DNA of 60,515 nucleotides, from the NCBI GenBank assembly GCA_026388665.1, contig JAPLJJ010000087.1:1-60515 (forward strand), written 5' to 3'. Origin of the DNA: Deltaproteobacteria bacterium. GTDB lineage: Bacteria; Desulfobacterota; Desulfomonilia; Desulfomonilales; Desulfomonilaceae. The notes below the pieces were generated by a model, which was given only the letters and a program-made list of their open reading frames with translations, was not told where the DNA came from and searched no databases. The position numbers and the translations under genes were made by a program. Shown in pieces: positions 8,860 through 18,138 of the stretch. Position 1 is the first letter of the stretch; every line of letters starts with the position of its first letter.

Positions 8860-9663
8860 TTATTGGGGTCGTCCGGACAAACGCGCCAGCATTTTGTCTA
8901 TCCGCTTATCTCCTTGCAATGTATAAAAAAGGTTCTTTTCATCCTGCATATCCTGACGTAGTTTCGTTGCAAATCGTCTGGGATTGGCTCTTAACGCCTC
9001 TTCAATATTATTGTAAACCTTTTTCTCGTCGTTCAACCCCGTGTAAATCTCAGCCAACAAATAATTGGTAAGCCCCAGATCATCCCCCTTTTCAGCGTCA
9101 TCAAGCCGAGACGGTTTCACGTCAACAAATGAAAGAACTTTTCGAGCCCTGTCGTAATCTCCCAGCATAACAAAAGTCCTGGCTATGAGAATCATGTACA
9201 TCGGATTCTTGTCGAATTCAGCCGCGGCTTCCTTATAAAATCCCAAAGCCGCCTGATACTTTTCGGTTGAATAGTAAAGATTACCGATATTTGCAAGTAT
9301 CTTGGCACGATCTTCATGTTTGTCGGTCAGATTAAGGGCCTTTTCAAAATTAGTCATGGCCTGAGGGAAATCGCCCTTATTTTTGTAGCTTACCGCCAGT
9401 GCGTTATATCCGGAAAAATCTCTAGGCTCGCTTTGGGTGTGTTTCTTTAGAGTTTCTATAGCTTCATCAAAATTCTTTTCGCGCGCTAACTTTATTCCTT
9501 TTTCCTTTAAATTTTCTGAATAATTTTCGGGCCTTTCCATGAATAGTTTATCGATGTCAAAGACCGTTTTCTGACGAGTAACCTTCTTGGAACACCCGAC
9601 CAACAAGAACGCGGCGCAACCCAAGACGCAGAGACTGCTAAGAATAGTTATGAGTCGCGCCAT
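8860..9663 (-). CDS. TPR-repeat lipoprotein
   Basis: 267 residues. I start at the ATG that gives a textbook lipoprotein signal peptide: MAR, a hydrophobic run, then the lipobox LLVGC with Cys24 as the lipidated residue. A reading 34 codons longer would bury that signal. After it come at least three TPR units (GIKLAREKNFDEAIETLKKH, GYNALAVSYKNKGDFPQAM, ILANIGNLYYSTEKYQAAL). It should be anchored to the inner or outer membrane facing the periplasm, as an assembly or scaffold protein; the partner is unknown. It is 120 bp upstream of the kinase gene on the same strand. The ribosome-binding site (GAGGG, 3 nt spacing) is only fair. Confidence 0.82.
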   Translation of the reverse strand: MARLITILSSLCVLGCAAFLLVGCSKKVTRQKTVFDIDKLFMERPENYSENLKEKGIKLAREKNFDEAIETLKKHTQSEPRDFSGYNALAVSYKNKGDFPQAMTNFEKALNLTDKHEDRAKILANIGNLYYSTEKYQAALGFYKEAAAEFDKNPMYMILIARTFVMLGDYDRARKVLSFVDVKPSRLDDAEKGDDLGLTNYLLAEIYTGLNDEKKVYNNIEEALRANPRRFATKLRQDMQDEKNLFYTLQGDKRIDKMLARLSGRPQ

Positions 9664-9943
9664 GCGCCCTCTGATAATGATGTCAGCAAAAAAGGACCGT
9701 TCCAAGTGATGAACCTGAAAATAAATTTGTGATCCTACGATACCTGATCCTACACAGCGTTTCAAGATAGGCGATTTGACGAGTTCAGCCTACCCCTGTC
9801 ATGAAGATTTAGTTGGAGTTACAGGTTAAATTAATCATGATTACGAGGCTCATAGTCCCTTTGTTAAAGCTGACTTTTGATATTTGTGTCATGAGTATCG
9901 GATGTGCTAATTTAGATCATCACGATCTTCGTCGGAGCCTTGG

Positions 9944-10879
9944 ATGCCTAGAAAATTAAGTTTCTATCTCATCATCGATTATTTCGTTTATTTACTAGTA
10001 ATATTCGTAGAAAACGTTTTGAACGCTATTCCCGAAACAGGGGCCAGGGCCTTCGGGAGGTTCCTGGGACGAGTTATTCAGCTTCTATCCAGTGATCGCA
10101 GGGATGCGGTTCATGAGAACCTGACCATTGCTTTTGGAAAAGAAAAGTCTCCGGAGTGGATCCGAAAAACAGCTCTTAAGAGTTTCGAACATCTGGGCCT
10201 TCTTCTTATTGAGTTTTTTCTTATAAGACGATGGACTCAACAGGACATGGCTGAGAGAATCATCCTAGAGGGGAAATTGGACTACGACCTGGCTATGATG
10301 CCGGGGGAACACGGTATTTGCCTCCTCACATCCCATTTTGGATGTTTTGAGGTTAGCGCTGCGACAACTAAATTCCTTGGTTTCAAAACCAATCTATTTG
10401 CAACTGGTCTAAAAAATCCGTTTTTGACTCGTTATCTTTTCAGCCGAGCAGGGAAAGACGCGGAAATTAGAACGTTCCCACATAAAGGTGTGGTCAAAGA
10501 CCTAATAGAACTTCTAAGAAATGGGGAGTTGCTGGCTTTTCTGGCGGATCAAAGAGGAGACGCCGAACGGGGTATCTTTGTAGATTTTTTTGGAACAAAG
10601 GCCCCGGCTAATGAAGTTTTTGCTCGCCTCGCAATTGACGGACAGGCCCGCATATTACCGATCTGTACTTATCGCAGAGACGACGGTAAATATCTCTCAA
10701 CACTGGGGCCCAACATAGAGTTTGAGTTGACTGGGGACAGAAAGGCCGACTTAACGGCTTTGAGTCAGAAGTTCCACGATTTGTTTGAAACCTGGCTCAG
10801 AAGGAAACCTGAGCAAGGTTTCTGGCTTCAGCGTAAGTGGCGAAGAAAGCCATCTTCGAAAAGACATAAGAAGAACTAA
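9944..10879 (+). CDS. lpxL: lipid A biosynthesis acyltransferase, LpxL/HtrB family
   Basis: 311 residues, normal for late lipid A acyltransferases. An N-terminal hydrophobic segment (YLIIDYFVYLLVIFVENVL) anchors it to the inner membrane. The catalytic H-x4-E/D motif is seen as His131 and Glu136 in LLTSHFGCFE. ADQRGD near the middle is the second conserved block, and the C-terminal WLRRKPEQGFWLQRKWR matches the usual PEQYxWxHRRWK ending. The expected reaction adds a secondary acyl chain from acyl-ACP to Kdo2-lipid IVA. This gene is direct evidence for a lipid A outer membrane. Which acyl chain and position it uses cannot be told from sequence. Convergent with the next gene. Confidence 0.88.
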   Translation: MPRKLSFYLIIDYFVYLLVIFVENVLNAIPETGARAFGRFLGRVIQLLSSDRRDAVHENLTIAFGKEKSPEWIRKTALKSFEHLGLLLIEFFLIRRWTQQDMAERIILEGKLDYDLAMMPGEHGICLLTSHFGCFEVSAATTKFLGFKTNLFATGLKNPFLTRYLFSRAGKDAEIRTFPHKGVVKDLIELLRNGELLAFLADQRGDAERGIFVDFFGTKAPANEVFARLAIDGQARILPICTYRRDDGKYLSTLGPNIEFELTGDRKADLTALSQKFHDLFETWLRRKPEQGFWLQRKWRRKPSSKRHKKN

Positions 10880-10902
10880 TTATCCGACCCATTCATGAGT
10901 TT

Positions 10903-11364
10903 TTATAAAGCCTTCAGTGGAGCTTTTATTCTCTTCTTAGGCTTAGCGTTTTTCGTATCAGTCTTCTTGCTTTTCTTCTTATCGATTTTGGCGGTCTTAT
11001 TGACCGGCCTCTTTTTCTTCTCGATGGTCTTTGGCTTGTCCTTTACCGGTGTCAGTACTTCGTCCTTGAATTCTTTAGCTTCCTTTGGGGCGGAAACTTC
11101 GGACAACCCACTCGAAGGAGGCTGACCGAACTGATTCAGGAACGCTTTGGCTTCGATGGTCAGTTTGTCAATAGCCCAGGAGATCTCGCGTACCAAAAGA
11201 GCTTCCGACAATTTGTTCCAAGTGTCCGGAATAACACCACGTTGAACTAACGTTGAACATTCGGACTTTTCCAGCGCGGGGTTATAAACCCCAACAGCGG
11301 CACTGTTTGAAGTAAATGCGAACAATGCGGCTACACACAGTAGCGACACTAAAAGATATCGCAT
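10903..11364 (-). CDS. secreted Lys-rich protein of unknown function
   Basis: 153 residues. ATG chosen because AGGAGA stands 6 nt before it and it exposes a signal peptide (MRYLLVSLLCVAALFAFTS, cleavage probably after NSAA). The mature part has a small predicted helical domain, followed by a tail in which about a third of residues are Lys (KKKRPVNKTAKIDKKKSKK region). Such tails can bind nucleic acid, phosphate-rich polymer or anionic lipid, but nothing here shows which. No family recognised. It lies between the acyltransferase and valS genes and points away from valS. Confidence 0.65.
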   Translation of the reverse strand: MRYLLVSLLCVAALFAFTSNSAAVGVYNPALEKSECSTLVQRGVIPDTWNKLSEALLVREISWAIDKLTIEAKAFLNQFGQPPSSGLSEVSAPKEAKEFKDEVLTPVKDKPKTIEKKKRPVNKTAKIDKKKSKKTDTKNAKPKKRIKAPLKAL

Positions 11365-11549
11365 CACAATTCTCCTGATTACATGGATTTGATCATACTT
11401 TATCAAAATAGTATAAAAAAATCAACAACTTCTTTATGGACCGACGCAATGACAAACCGGCCGGCAATCGTTGCGTGACATGCAACTTCATGATATCCTG
11501 TATAATTACGAATTTTGACATCGACAAACCTATTTTACAGGAGCTATAT

Positions 11550-14219
11550 ATGACTCAGGATTTGCTGCCCAAGACTTACGGCCCCGCTGAAATAGAATCC
11601 AAATGGTACGACTTCTGGAACAGTAACGGTCATTTTGTTGCCGATGAGAATAAGACCAATCGTCAATACTCAATCGTGATCCCACCTCCAAACGTCACCG
11701 GTTCTCTGCACATGGGACACGCTCTAAATAATACTCTTCAGGACATACTTATTCGCTATCACAGGATGAGTGGCTATAACACACTCTGGATGCCCGGAAT
11801 GGACCATGCCGGGATCGCAACTCAAAACGTCGTTGAGAGGCAGCTCGCCGAAGAAGGATTGACGCGACAAGATCTCGGCAGACAACAGTTTGTTGACCGG
11901 GTTTGGGAATGGAAAGAACATTCAGGTGGTGTCATAATCAATCAGTTGAAGAGGTTGGGTTGTTCATGCGACTGGGATAGGGAACGATTCACAATGGACA
12001 AAGGGCTCTCGAATGCAGTTCGAGAGGTTTTCGTTCGGCTTTATGATGAGGGGCTCATCTACAAAGGTGACTATATCGTGAATTGGTGTCCGAGGTGCCA
12101 CACTGCCCTTTCCGATCTCGAAGTTGAGCATCACGAGACCGAGGGCGCTCTATGGCACATTAGGTATGCAATTGAGAATTCCGACGAATATCTGGTTATC
12201 GCTACCACTAGACCGGAAACCATGCTGGGGGACACAGCGGTAGCTGTGAACCCAGCCGATTCGAGATATGCCAAGCACGTGGGGAAATACGCTATCTTAC
12301 CTCTGGTGGGAAGAAAGCTAAGAATTATAGCTGATCCAATAGTGGCTATGGATTTCGGCACCGGTGCGCTCAAAGTAACCCCGTCCCACGATTTTACCGA
12401 CTTTGAACTTTCGATACGACACGACCTCGAACGTGTCACCATCATGGATTCTGACGCAAGAATCAATGAGCGTGGAATCCACTTTTACGGAATGGATCGA
12501 TATGAATGTCGGGACCGTGTGGTAAGTGAATTAAAAGAAAAGGGCTTTCTCGAAAAGATCACACCGTACAAGGTTAGCCTTGGAAAATGTTATCGTTGCA
12601 AAGACGTAGTAGAACCGCTGATATCGAAACAGTGGTTCGTACGCGTGGCCCCCTTGGCAGAGGCAGCGCTGGAGGCCGTAAAGGACGGCAGGACTCGTAT
12701 AATTCCCGGACATTGGACTAAGACGTATTATGAGTGGATGAACAACATCCGTGACTGGTGCATATCCAGGCAAATATGGTGGGGTCACAGGATCCCGGCA
12801 TGGAAGTGTGAAGAGTGTCAGCGACTTGTTGTAGCCGTAGAAACACCTGTTCAGTGCCCACACTGTGGGGGCAATAAGCTTGACCAGGAAACGGATGTTT
12901 TAGACACTTGGTTTTCGTCCGCGCTCTGGCCTTTCTCAACTATGGGCTGGCCGAATCAAACGCCTCTGTTGAAAACGTTTTATCCAACATCCTGTCTCGT
13001 AACCGGCTTTGACATCCTATTCTTCTGGGTCGCCAGGATGATGATGATGGGCCTCAAATTCATGGGCGACGTGCCCTTCAAAGACGTTTATATTCACGCC
13101 CTGGTTAGAGATGAACACGGCAAGAAAATGAGTAAGTCTCTCGGTAACGTTATCGACCCTTTGATGATTATGGACAAGTATGGAACCGACGCTTTTAGAT
13201 TTACTCTGGCAGCGCTGGCGGCTCAGGGACGGGACATCCGGTTGTCGGAAAACAGGATCGAAGGATACCGAAACTTCATGAACAAGCTTTGGAACGCCGC
13301 TAGATTCACCCTACCCTATTGCGAAAATGTTGATTCAGGGATGAATCTGAAGGACTTTTCTGATTTCACTTTACCCGAACGATGGATCCTTTCAAGACTC
13401 AATAGAACCATAGACGCCGTGCACAACGCGATCGAGGCCTACTCCTTCAACGATGCGGCCCAAACTTTGTATGAATTCTCCTGGCACGAATTTTGTGATT
13501 GGGGGATTGAAATATCGAAAATCTCTCTTGGTGACTCCAATCCTGAGGTCTCCGGAAGATCAACCGCTGTATTGGCTCATACTCTGGATTCTCTCTTAAG
13601 ACTTTTGCACCCGTTCATTCCCTTCATCACTGAAGAAATAGCATCCAAACTGAAATCGGGCGCACGACCAATTATAAGAGGACCTTATCCGGTTACGGAT
13701 AATTCCTGGATCGATGAAAAAACCGAACACGACATGCAATTCTTGATGGGGGTGATAACCGCTATCCGGAATCTGCGAGCTGAGATGAATGTCGCCCCTG
13801 GCAAGACTTTACCGGTAATTCTGGCGTGCGCTTCACCAGATCAAACTGATCTGATTCGTATGAATCTACCGATGGTCCTGAATCTCGCTCGGATATCCAA
13901 TCTTGATATGTCGGATTTAACGCCCGATTTCTCGCCGCCCCAGGACAGTGTGACGGCAATCGTTTCAGGGGCCAGGGTTTGTATATCTCTACATGGAACT
14001 GTAGATCCTGATGCAGAAATAGCGCGGCTTCAAAAAGAGATTAACAAACTGACCATTGAACTGGAATCTGTAGAGAAGAAGCTTGGCAATCAGAGTTTCC
14101 TGTCCAAAGCAAAGCCTGAAGCCATTGAGAAGCAGCAGGGGCGTCAGGCGGAATTATCGCTTAAACTAGAAGGACTCGGGGAAGCTTTGGAAAAGATGCG
14201 GGCAATGAAAAAGACCTAG
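11550..14219 (+). CDS. valS: valine--tRNA ligase
   Basis: 889 residues, the usual bacterial ValS size. Class I signature HMGH at 54-57 (PPPNVTGSLHMGHALN) and KMSKS at 526-530; the TTRPETMLGDTAVAV block belongs to the editing (CP1) domain. Zinc-type cysteines occur in WCPRCHTAL and CEECQ...CPHC. The C-terminal 60-70 residues form the ValS coiled-coil arm (EIARLQKEINKLTIELESVEKKL). It charges tRNA-Val with valine and edits threonine. The ATG was chosen for AGGAGC 6 nt upstream; a longer frame begins 38 codons earlier without support. birA follows 50 bp later on the same strand. Confidence 0.97.
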   Translation: MTQDLLPKTYGPAEIESKWYDFWNSNGHFVADENKTNRQYSIVIPPPNVTGSLHMGHALNNTLQDILIRYHRMSGYNTLWMPGMDHAGIATQNVVERQLAEEGLTRQDLGRQQFVDRVWEWKEHSGGVIINQLKRLGCSCDWDRERFTMDKGLSNAVREVFVRLYDEGLIYKGDYIVNWCPRCHTALSDLEVEHHETEGALWHIRYAIENSDEYLVIATTRPETMLGDTAVAVNPADSRYAKHVGKYAILPLVGRKLRIIADPIVAMDFGTGALKVTPSHDFTDFELSIRHDLERVTIMDSDARINERGIHFYGMDRYECRDRVVSELKEKGFLEKITPYKVSLGKCYRCKDVVEPLISKQWFVRVAPLAEAALEAVKDGRTRIIPGHWTKTYYEWMNNIRDWCISRQIWWGHRIPAWKCEECQRLVVAVETPVQCPHCGGNKLDQETDVLDTWFSSALWPFSTMGWPNQTPLLKTFYPTSCLVTGFDILFFWVARMMMMGLKFMGDVPFKDVYIHALVRDEHGKKMSKSLGNVIDPLMIMDKYGTDAFRFTLAALAAQGRDIRLSENRIEGYRNFMNKLWNAARFTLPYCENVDSGMNLKDFSDFTLPERWILSRLNRTIDAVHNAIEAYSFNDAAQTLYEFSWHEFCDWGIEISKISLGDSNPEVSGRSTAVLAHTLDSLLRLLHPFIPFITEEIASKLKSGARPIIRGPYPVTDNSWIDEKTEHDMQFLMGVITAIRNLRAEMNVAPGKTLPVILACASPDQTDLIRMNLPMVLNLARISNLDMSDLTPDFSPPQDSVTAIVSGARVCISLHGTVDPDAEIARLQKEINKLTIELESVEKKLGNQSFLSKAKPEAIEKQQGRQAELSLKLEGLGEALEKMRAMKKT

Positions 14220-14269
14220 ACGTTCCCTCAGCCAATTTCGGATCAAGGATTAACCAGTTGAGGAGAAGC

Positions 14270-15001
14270 ATGTTTAAACCTGATCTCATTGTCCTCGAAG
14301 AGACCGAATCAACTCAGGACATCGCCGGAAAGATGGCGTTGGATGAAGCGCCGTCGGGTACCTCTGTGATGGCATTGAGACAGATTAAGGGTAGAGGGCG
14401 GTCCCGCTCTTATTGGCATTCTCCGCCCGGCAAGAATCTGGCCCTATCAGTTATTGTCCGCCCCACGATAAAGGTTCAGGAATGCCCTCTTTTGGGTATG
14501 TTAGCTTCAATCACGACAGCGGATCTCGTTGATGATCTTTGTCATCCCTTCAAGGCTTATCTGAAGTGGCCTAATGACGTTTTGATCCAGGACAGGAAAA
14601 TCGCCGGAATCTTGTCTGAAGCCCGCATATTGAACGGGATAGTGGAGTTTATTGTGCTGGGTGTAGGGCTGAACATTAATTCCAGAGCAGAGGATTTCCC
14701 CGACGAATTGTGTGAATCTCTAACTTCATTTTTCATTATAACAGGCAAAACATTTGACTTGAAAAAGGTTGGGATTTCCTTTCTCGAAAGGCTCGCAGAT
14801 CTGGTTCATAAAGTTGAACATGAGGGGGCCGATTTCGTACCGTTATTGTGGGAACAAAGGTGGCGACATAAAGGGCAGATGCTCGTACGCGATGGCGTCA
14901 TGGGAACAGCCATAGGAATAGGTCCCGATGGAGGCCTTCTCATGAAAATCCATGATGGCGAAATTTTAAATATCACGTCAGGAACAATATCGTTGCTGTA
15001 G
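14270..15001 (+). CDS. birA: biotin--[acetyl-CoA-carboxylase] ligase, BirA without DNA-binding domain
   Basis: 243 residues. The biotin and ATP-binding loop is GRGRSRSYWHSP (41-52), followed by GKNLALSVIVRP, KWPNDVLI and the C-terminal SH3-like domain (GTAIGIGPDGGLLMKIHDGE). It attaches biotin to carrier proteins of acyl-CoA carboxylases. The winged-helix repressor domain of E. coli BirA is absent, so this version should not regulate transcription. ATG with GAGGAG 6 nt upstream; a TTG four codons earlier overlaps that site and is rejected. Directly downstream of valS, probably co-transcribed. Confidence 0.92.
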   Translation: MFKPDLIVLEETESTQDIAGKMALDEAPSGTSVMALRQIKGRGRSRSYWHSPPGKNLALSVIVRPTIKVQECPLLGMLASITTADLVDDLCHPFKAYLKWPNDVLIQDRKIAGILSEARILNGIVEFIVLGVGLNINSRAEDFPDELCESLTSFFIITGKTFDLKKVGISFLERLADLVHKVEHEGADFVPLLWEQRWRHKGQMLVRDGVMGTAIGIGPDGGLLMKIHDGEILNITSGTISLL

Positions 15002-15068
15002 GTCCCCGTCACATTTCTTAATCATAATAACACCAGATGACTGGCCCAAACTCTTAAAAGGCGATCGA

Positions 15069-15866
15069 ATGAATCTAAATTTTGAATTAAATTCCACTAA
15101 TGGTCGTTCAGTATCAAAAACCATTTGTTCCGTCTCTAATAAAATCACCATTATCGTGCTGCTGATTTGCGCGCTTTCAAGCGCAGCGTTGTTCACGGTC
15201 ACGAATGGGTTACAATTTGTGTCGGCGCTAGAACAGATAGCCTCAAATTTCGATCTGTACTGCCCGGAAATCACAATAATTGACGGCAAGGCCGTTATCA
15301 AAGAGAAACAGCCCTATTTCGTACCAACACCGCCTGAATTGAACCTTGCTCTTGTGATTGACACTCGTGACAAGCCCGAACCAAGACCTCTTTCTCTCCT
15401 GAAAGACAGTTCAACAGGAGTGGTTCTGTCACGTTCCTTATTAATAGTCAAAAATCATGAGGAGATGACCACCATAAAGTTGGAGAATTTTCCTGACTTA
15501 ACCATGAATTCGCAGACAATATCAGAGGCCCTGCGGAATTATCGATCAACGATGATCTTTTCTTTACTCTTCGCGGCCCTTATCTACTACGGAATTAGCA
15601 AGACTTTGCAGTCACTGATATCCGGGATGGCGATCTTGTTGGTCGTGCGATATTTTTCGATTCAAGTCAGCCTAGGACGTGGTTTCAAGTTGTCAACTTT
15701 CGTCCTAGTACCCGCGACTCTAGTTGATTTGATCCTAAAGTCGTTCAACATTCTGCCGGAGTTGCAGCTATTCATCTATTTAGGTTGTTGTTCCGGCGTA
15801 CTGTTCTGGATGGTCAAAGACTTCATTACGAACTCATCTCAACACGTTTCGGTCCCGCAACGCTAA
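15069..15866 (+). CDS. membrane protein of unknown function, DUF1189-like
   Basis: 265 residues. One membrane helix near the N-terminus (ITIIVLLICALSSAALFTV), a soluble periplasmic-type domain of about 130 residues (LYCPEITIIDGKAVIKEKQPY...), then three to four helices in the C-terminal third. This layout, an outside domain between the first helix and a cluster of later ones, with an IDGKAVI phrase, resembles DUF1189 proteins. I am not certain of the family. It sits 67 bp after birA and ahead of the DUF2065 gene and queA on the same strand. Function unknown. Confidence 0.65.
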   Translation: MNLNFELNSTNGRSVSKTICSVSNKITIIVLLICALSSAALFTVTNGLQFVSALEQIASNFDLYCPEITIIDGKAVIKEKQPYFVPTPPELNLALVIDTRDKPEPRPLSLLKDSSTGVVLSRSLLIVKNHEEMTTIKLENFPDLTMNSQTISEALRNYRSTMIFSLLFAALIYYGISKTLQSLISGMAILLVVRYFSIQVSLGRGFKLSTFVLVPATLVDLILKSFNILPELQLFIYLGCCSGVLFWMVKDFITNSSQHVSVPQR

Positions 15867-15888
15867 TACTCCATAGAAAGGTCTATTT

Positions 15889-16086
15889 ATGGAATTCTTC
15901 TTGAGTGTCATCGGAATGGTCATGGTCATAGAAGGTATCCCTTATTTCGCATTCCCTGAAAAGATGAAGGCCATGATGCAAATGGCTCAATTACAACCTG
16001 ACAATACACTCAGAATCTTTGGGGCCACTTTAATGGCTGTCGGACTAATAATTGTTTTCCTGGCCAGAAGAAGCCTCGCCTTATAA
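15889..16086 (+). CDS. DUF2065 family small membrane protein
   Basis: 65 residues with two membrane helices (FFLSVIGMVMVIEGIPYFAF and LRIFGATLMAVGLIIVFLAR). The phrase EGIPYFAFPEKMK followed by LRIFG is characteristic of DUF2065 proteins, which are small, widespread in Proteobacteria and of unknown role. AAAGG precedes the ATG. It follows the DUF1189-like gene by 22 bp and precedes queA by a few bases, so the three are likely in one transcript. Confidence 0.82.
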   Translation: MEFFLSVIGMVMVIEGIPYFAFPEKMKAMMQMAQLQPDNTLRIFGATLMAVGLIIVFLARRSLAL

Positions 16087-16115
16087 AGGACTTGATCAAC
16101 CGATACGGACCAAAA

Positions 16116-17246
16116 ATGAACTCAGGCGAATGGCTTAACCAAAAAAAGCACCAAAATAACGATGTGTTAGATATCCCCAGAGAATTTCGTCTCTCGACTT
16201 ATTCATACGATTTACCCTCAGAACTTGTTGCCAATGCGCCAGCCCCCCATAGAGATCACTCAAGACTATTGATAATAGATCGCAATAGAAAGAAATTGGA
16301 GCACCACATTTTTTTTGAATTACCCGATTTCTTAGATGGCTCCGATGTTCTTGTAATAAACGAAACACAGGTGATTCCTGCGGCGCTGAAGGGACACAAA
16401 GTCACTGGAGGGATAGTCCAACTGCTGGTGTTGAATCCGGCTTCTGTAGGACATCAGGCTGATCCTGCAGGGCCTGCTTATCGTTTTTGCCTTGCCAAGA
16501 CCAGTAAACGACTAAGAGTCGGCACAGTTATTCAACTTTCCGACGGAGTTGAACTGGTGGTGGATAAGACGGTTTCTCCCGCTAAGGTCTTGATCAAATT
16601 TCCTGTTCAAGAGTCTGAATTCTTAAATTTCTTAGAGAAGTTTGGCTTGCCCCCCCTGCCCCCATATATAAAACAGGATTACAATGATCAAATTAGTGAC
16701 CGTCAACGGTACCAGACAGTGTATTCACGGGTTCCGGGTTCCATAGCCGCCCCAACCGCAGGTCTACACTTCACAACCGAAACATTCGATAATTTGGGTA
16801 GGAAGGGCATACAAGTAATCAAAATCACATTACATGTAGGTCCAGGAACGTTCATGCCGATCAGAAACGAAGATATCAGGCTTCACAAAATGGAACCTGA
16901 AACGTATTGCGTTCCTGAACCTACAGCTAGATTCCTTCGGGAATGTTTAGAGTCGAAGCGTCGAATAATTGCAGTAGGATCAACCTGTGTCAGGGCGCTG
17001 GAAGCGTCTTATGACACCGACAAGGGCTTCATATCTGGAATACGGACCACCGACCTTTTCATCACCCCAGGCTACAAATTTAAAGTAGTCAAAGGTATGA
17101 TCACCAATTTTCATCTACCTGCATCTACGCTGCTTACCCTAGTTTGCGCTATTGGCGGCGTAGACACTATGCTCAACGCATACCGAATTGCGATTTCCGA
17201 TAGCTATAGGTTCTATAGCTATGGGGACGCATGTCTTATTATTTGA
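16116..17246 (+). CDS. queA: S-adenosylmethionine:tRNA ribosyltransferase-isomerase
   Basis: 376 residues from the ATG used here. QueA moves and isomerises the ribosyl group of S-adenosylmethionine onto 7-aminomethyl-7-deazaguanine in tRNA, a late step in queuosine synthesis. Family blocks are easy to see: YDLPSELVANAP, DVLVINETQVIPAAL, PPYIK, RYQTVYSRVPGSIAAPTAGLHFT, LHVGPGTFMPI, MEPETY, and MITNFHLPASTLL. About 24 residues precede the usual start of the family, so the true start is uncertain; a TTG at 16092 has AAGGA too close to be convincing. No tgt or other queuosine gene is in the window. Confidence 0.95.
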   Translation: MNSGEWLNQKKHQNNDVLDIPREFRLSTYSYDLPSELVANAPAPHRDHSRLLIIDRNRKKLEHHIFFELPDFLDGSDVLVINETQVIPAALKGHKVTGGIVQLLVLNPASVGHQADPAGPAYRFCLAKTSKRLRVGTVIQLSDGVELVVDKTVSPAKVLIKFPVQESEFLNFLEKFGLPPLPPYIKQDYNDQISDRQRYQTVYSRVPGSIAAPTAGLHFTTETFDNLGRKGIQVIKITLHVGPGTFMPIRNEDIRLHKMEPETYCVPEPTARFLRECLESKRRIIAVGSTCVRALEASYDTDKGFISGIRTTDLFITPGYKFKVVKGMITNFHLPASTLLTLVCAIGGVDTMLNAYRIAISDSYRFYSYGDACLII

Positions 17247-17657
17247 AATAATTGAGGTTTTCTGTCCCCAAAAAAGGCGGGACCCCCTCCGGGGCATCGG
17301 GTAGGACGCTTGGGCGAGAGTCTAAGGAAAGTATATTTGGTAGGACTGATGCAGGTGCGCAACTTCTAGTAAGATATGAATTAATTGTCAAGCACTTTTT
17401 ATGAAAAATAGTCATCTTATTGTTAAGACGACAATATAAGGTACGTATCAATAAGTTAATGATATCTTATCCCAATAGAATTGTTTGTGAATCCCTTTTG
17501 TGCAGAAACATCTATTGATGAATTGAACGGATACAATAGCTTAAAATCATAGTCAGCTTTAATCCGAAACAACATCCTACCAGGATTATTTGATGTTAGT
17601 GATCAGAGATAATTCGCTGAAAAGGGATTAGTTGCTTTTGGAAAAGACCTTTTTTGA
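17247..17657. other. intergenic gap between queA and the epimerase-like gene
   Basis: About 410 bases without a believable gene between convergent queA and the epimerase-like gene. The first 60 bases are GC-rich and include a short CCCC-TCC-GGGG hairpin without a T-run. The rest is AT-rich with small imperfect repeats. I see no RNA gene or mobile element here. Confidence 0.5.
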
Positions 17658-18072
17658 TTAAGAAGTAAAAGATCCATCTACAATTTCTGTAAGTACGCCA
17701 TGCATTCGGTCTGGAGGTTCAAGGAACGCGTACCTGTTTCCCATGAGTCGTCTCGGTTTATCGTCAATGGTTTGTTTCCCGATCCCGCGCAACTCCTCCA
17801 GTGATTCCTGAACATCATCAACCCTATAAAATATCAAGAAAAATCCTTCTCCCCGTTTCTTCAGAAATCGCGCGACCTCACAATCGTGATTTAGAGGTTC
17901 CAACAACTCTACAGCGACTGACCCCACATAATAACGTATGACGCGAATGGATTCTTCTTCTGAAACGTATTCGACTGCCGGGCGGAGCCCTAGAACGCCT
18001 TCGTAGGTCAACCTCGATTCTTCAAGGTTGTGAACAGCGAAAACATATATGGTCGATTTCCTTAAGGTTCAT
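17658..18072 (-). pseudogene. methylmalonyl-CoA epimerase-like (VOC) gene with an apparent frameshift
   Basis: The minus strand starts well: GGAGG, then ATG, then MNLKEIDHICF, which matches the N-terminus of methylmalonyl-CoA epimerase. After that the frame hits a stop. Dropping one base in the T4 run at 18040-18043 restores a continuous 137-residue product (AVHNLEESR, VLGLRPAVEYV, ELLEPL, FLKKRGEGFF, VDDVQESL, VLTEIV), the normal family length. So the gene carries a one-base insertion, or the sequence has an error there. In addition, the family's HH in GEGLHHIAF reads FL here, so one metal-ligand His is lost. Either it is decaying or it is a divergent VOC protein. The intact part alone would be read from a TTG at 18011. 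The ATP-grasp gene lies just upstream on the same strand. Confidence 0.7.
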
Positions 18073-18138
18073 AGGGCCTCCCATGGCGCAAAGAACTCTC
18101 ATCAGAGAATTCCTCGGAGAATCTTCGTTAGTGTTATT

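Noticed and set aside
17270-17300. GC-rich hairpin after queA as a terminator
   Set aside because: Stem of only four bases and no T-run on the plus strand.
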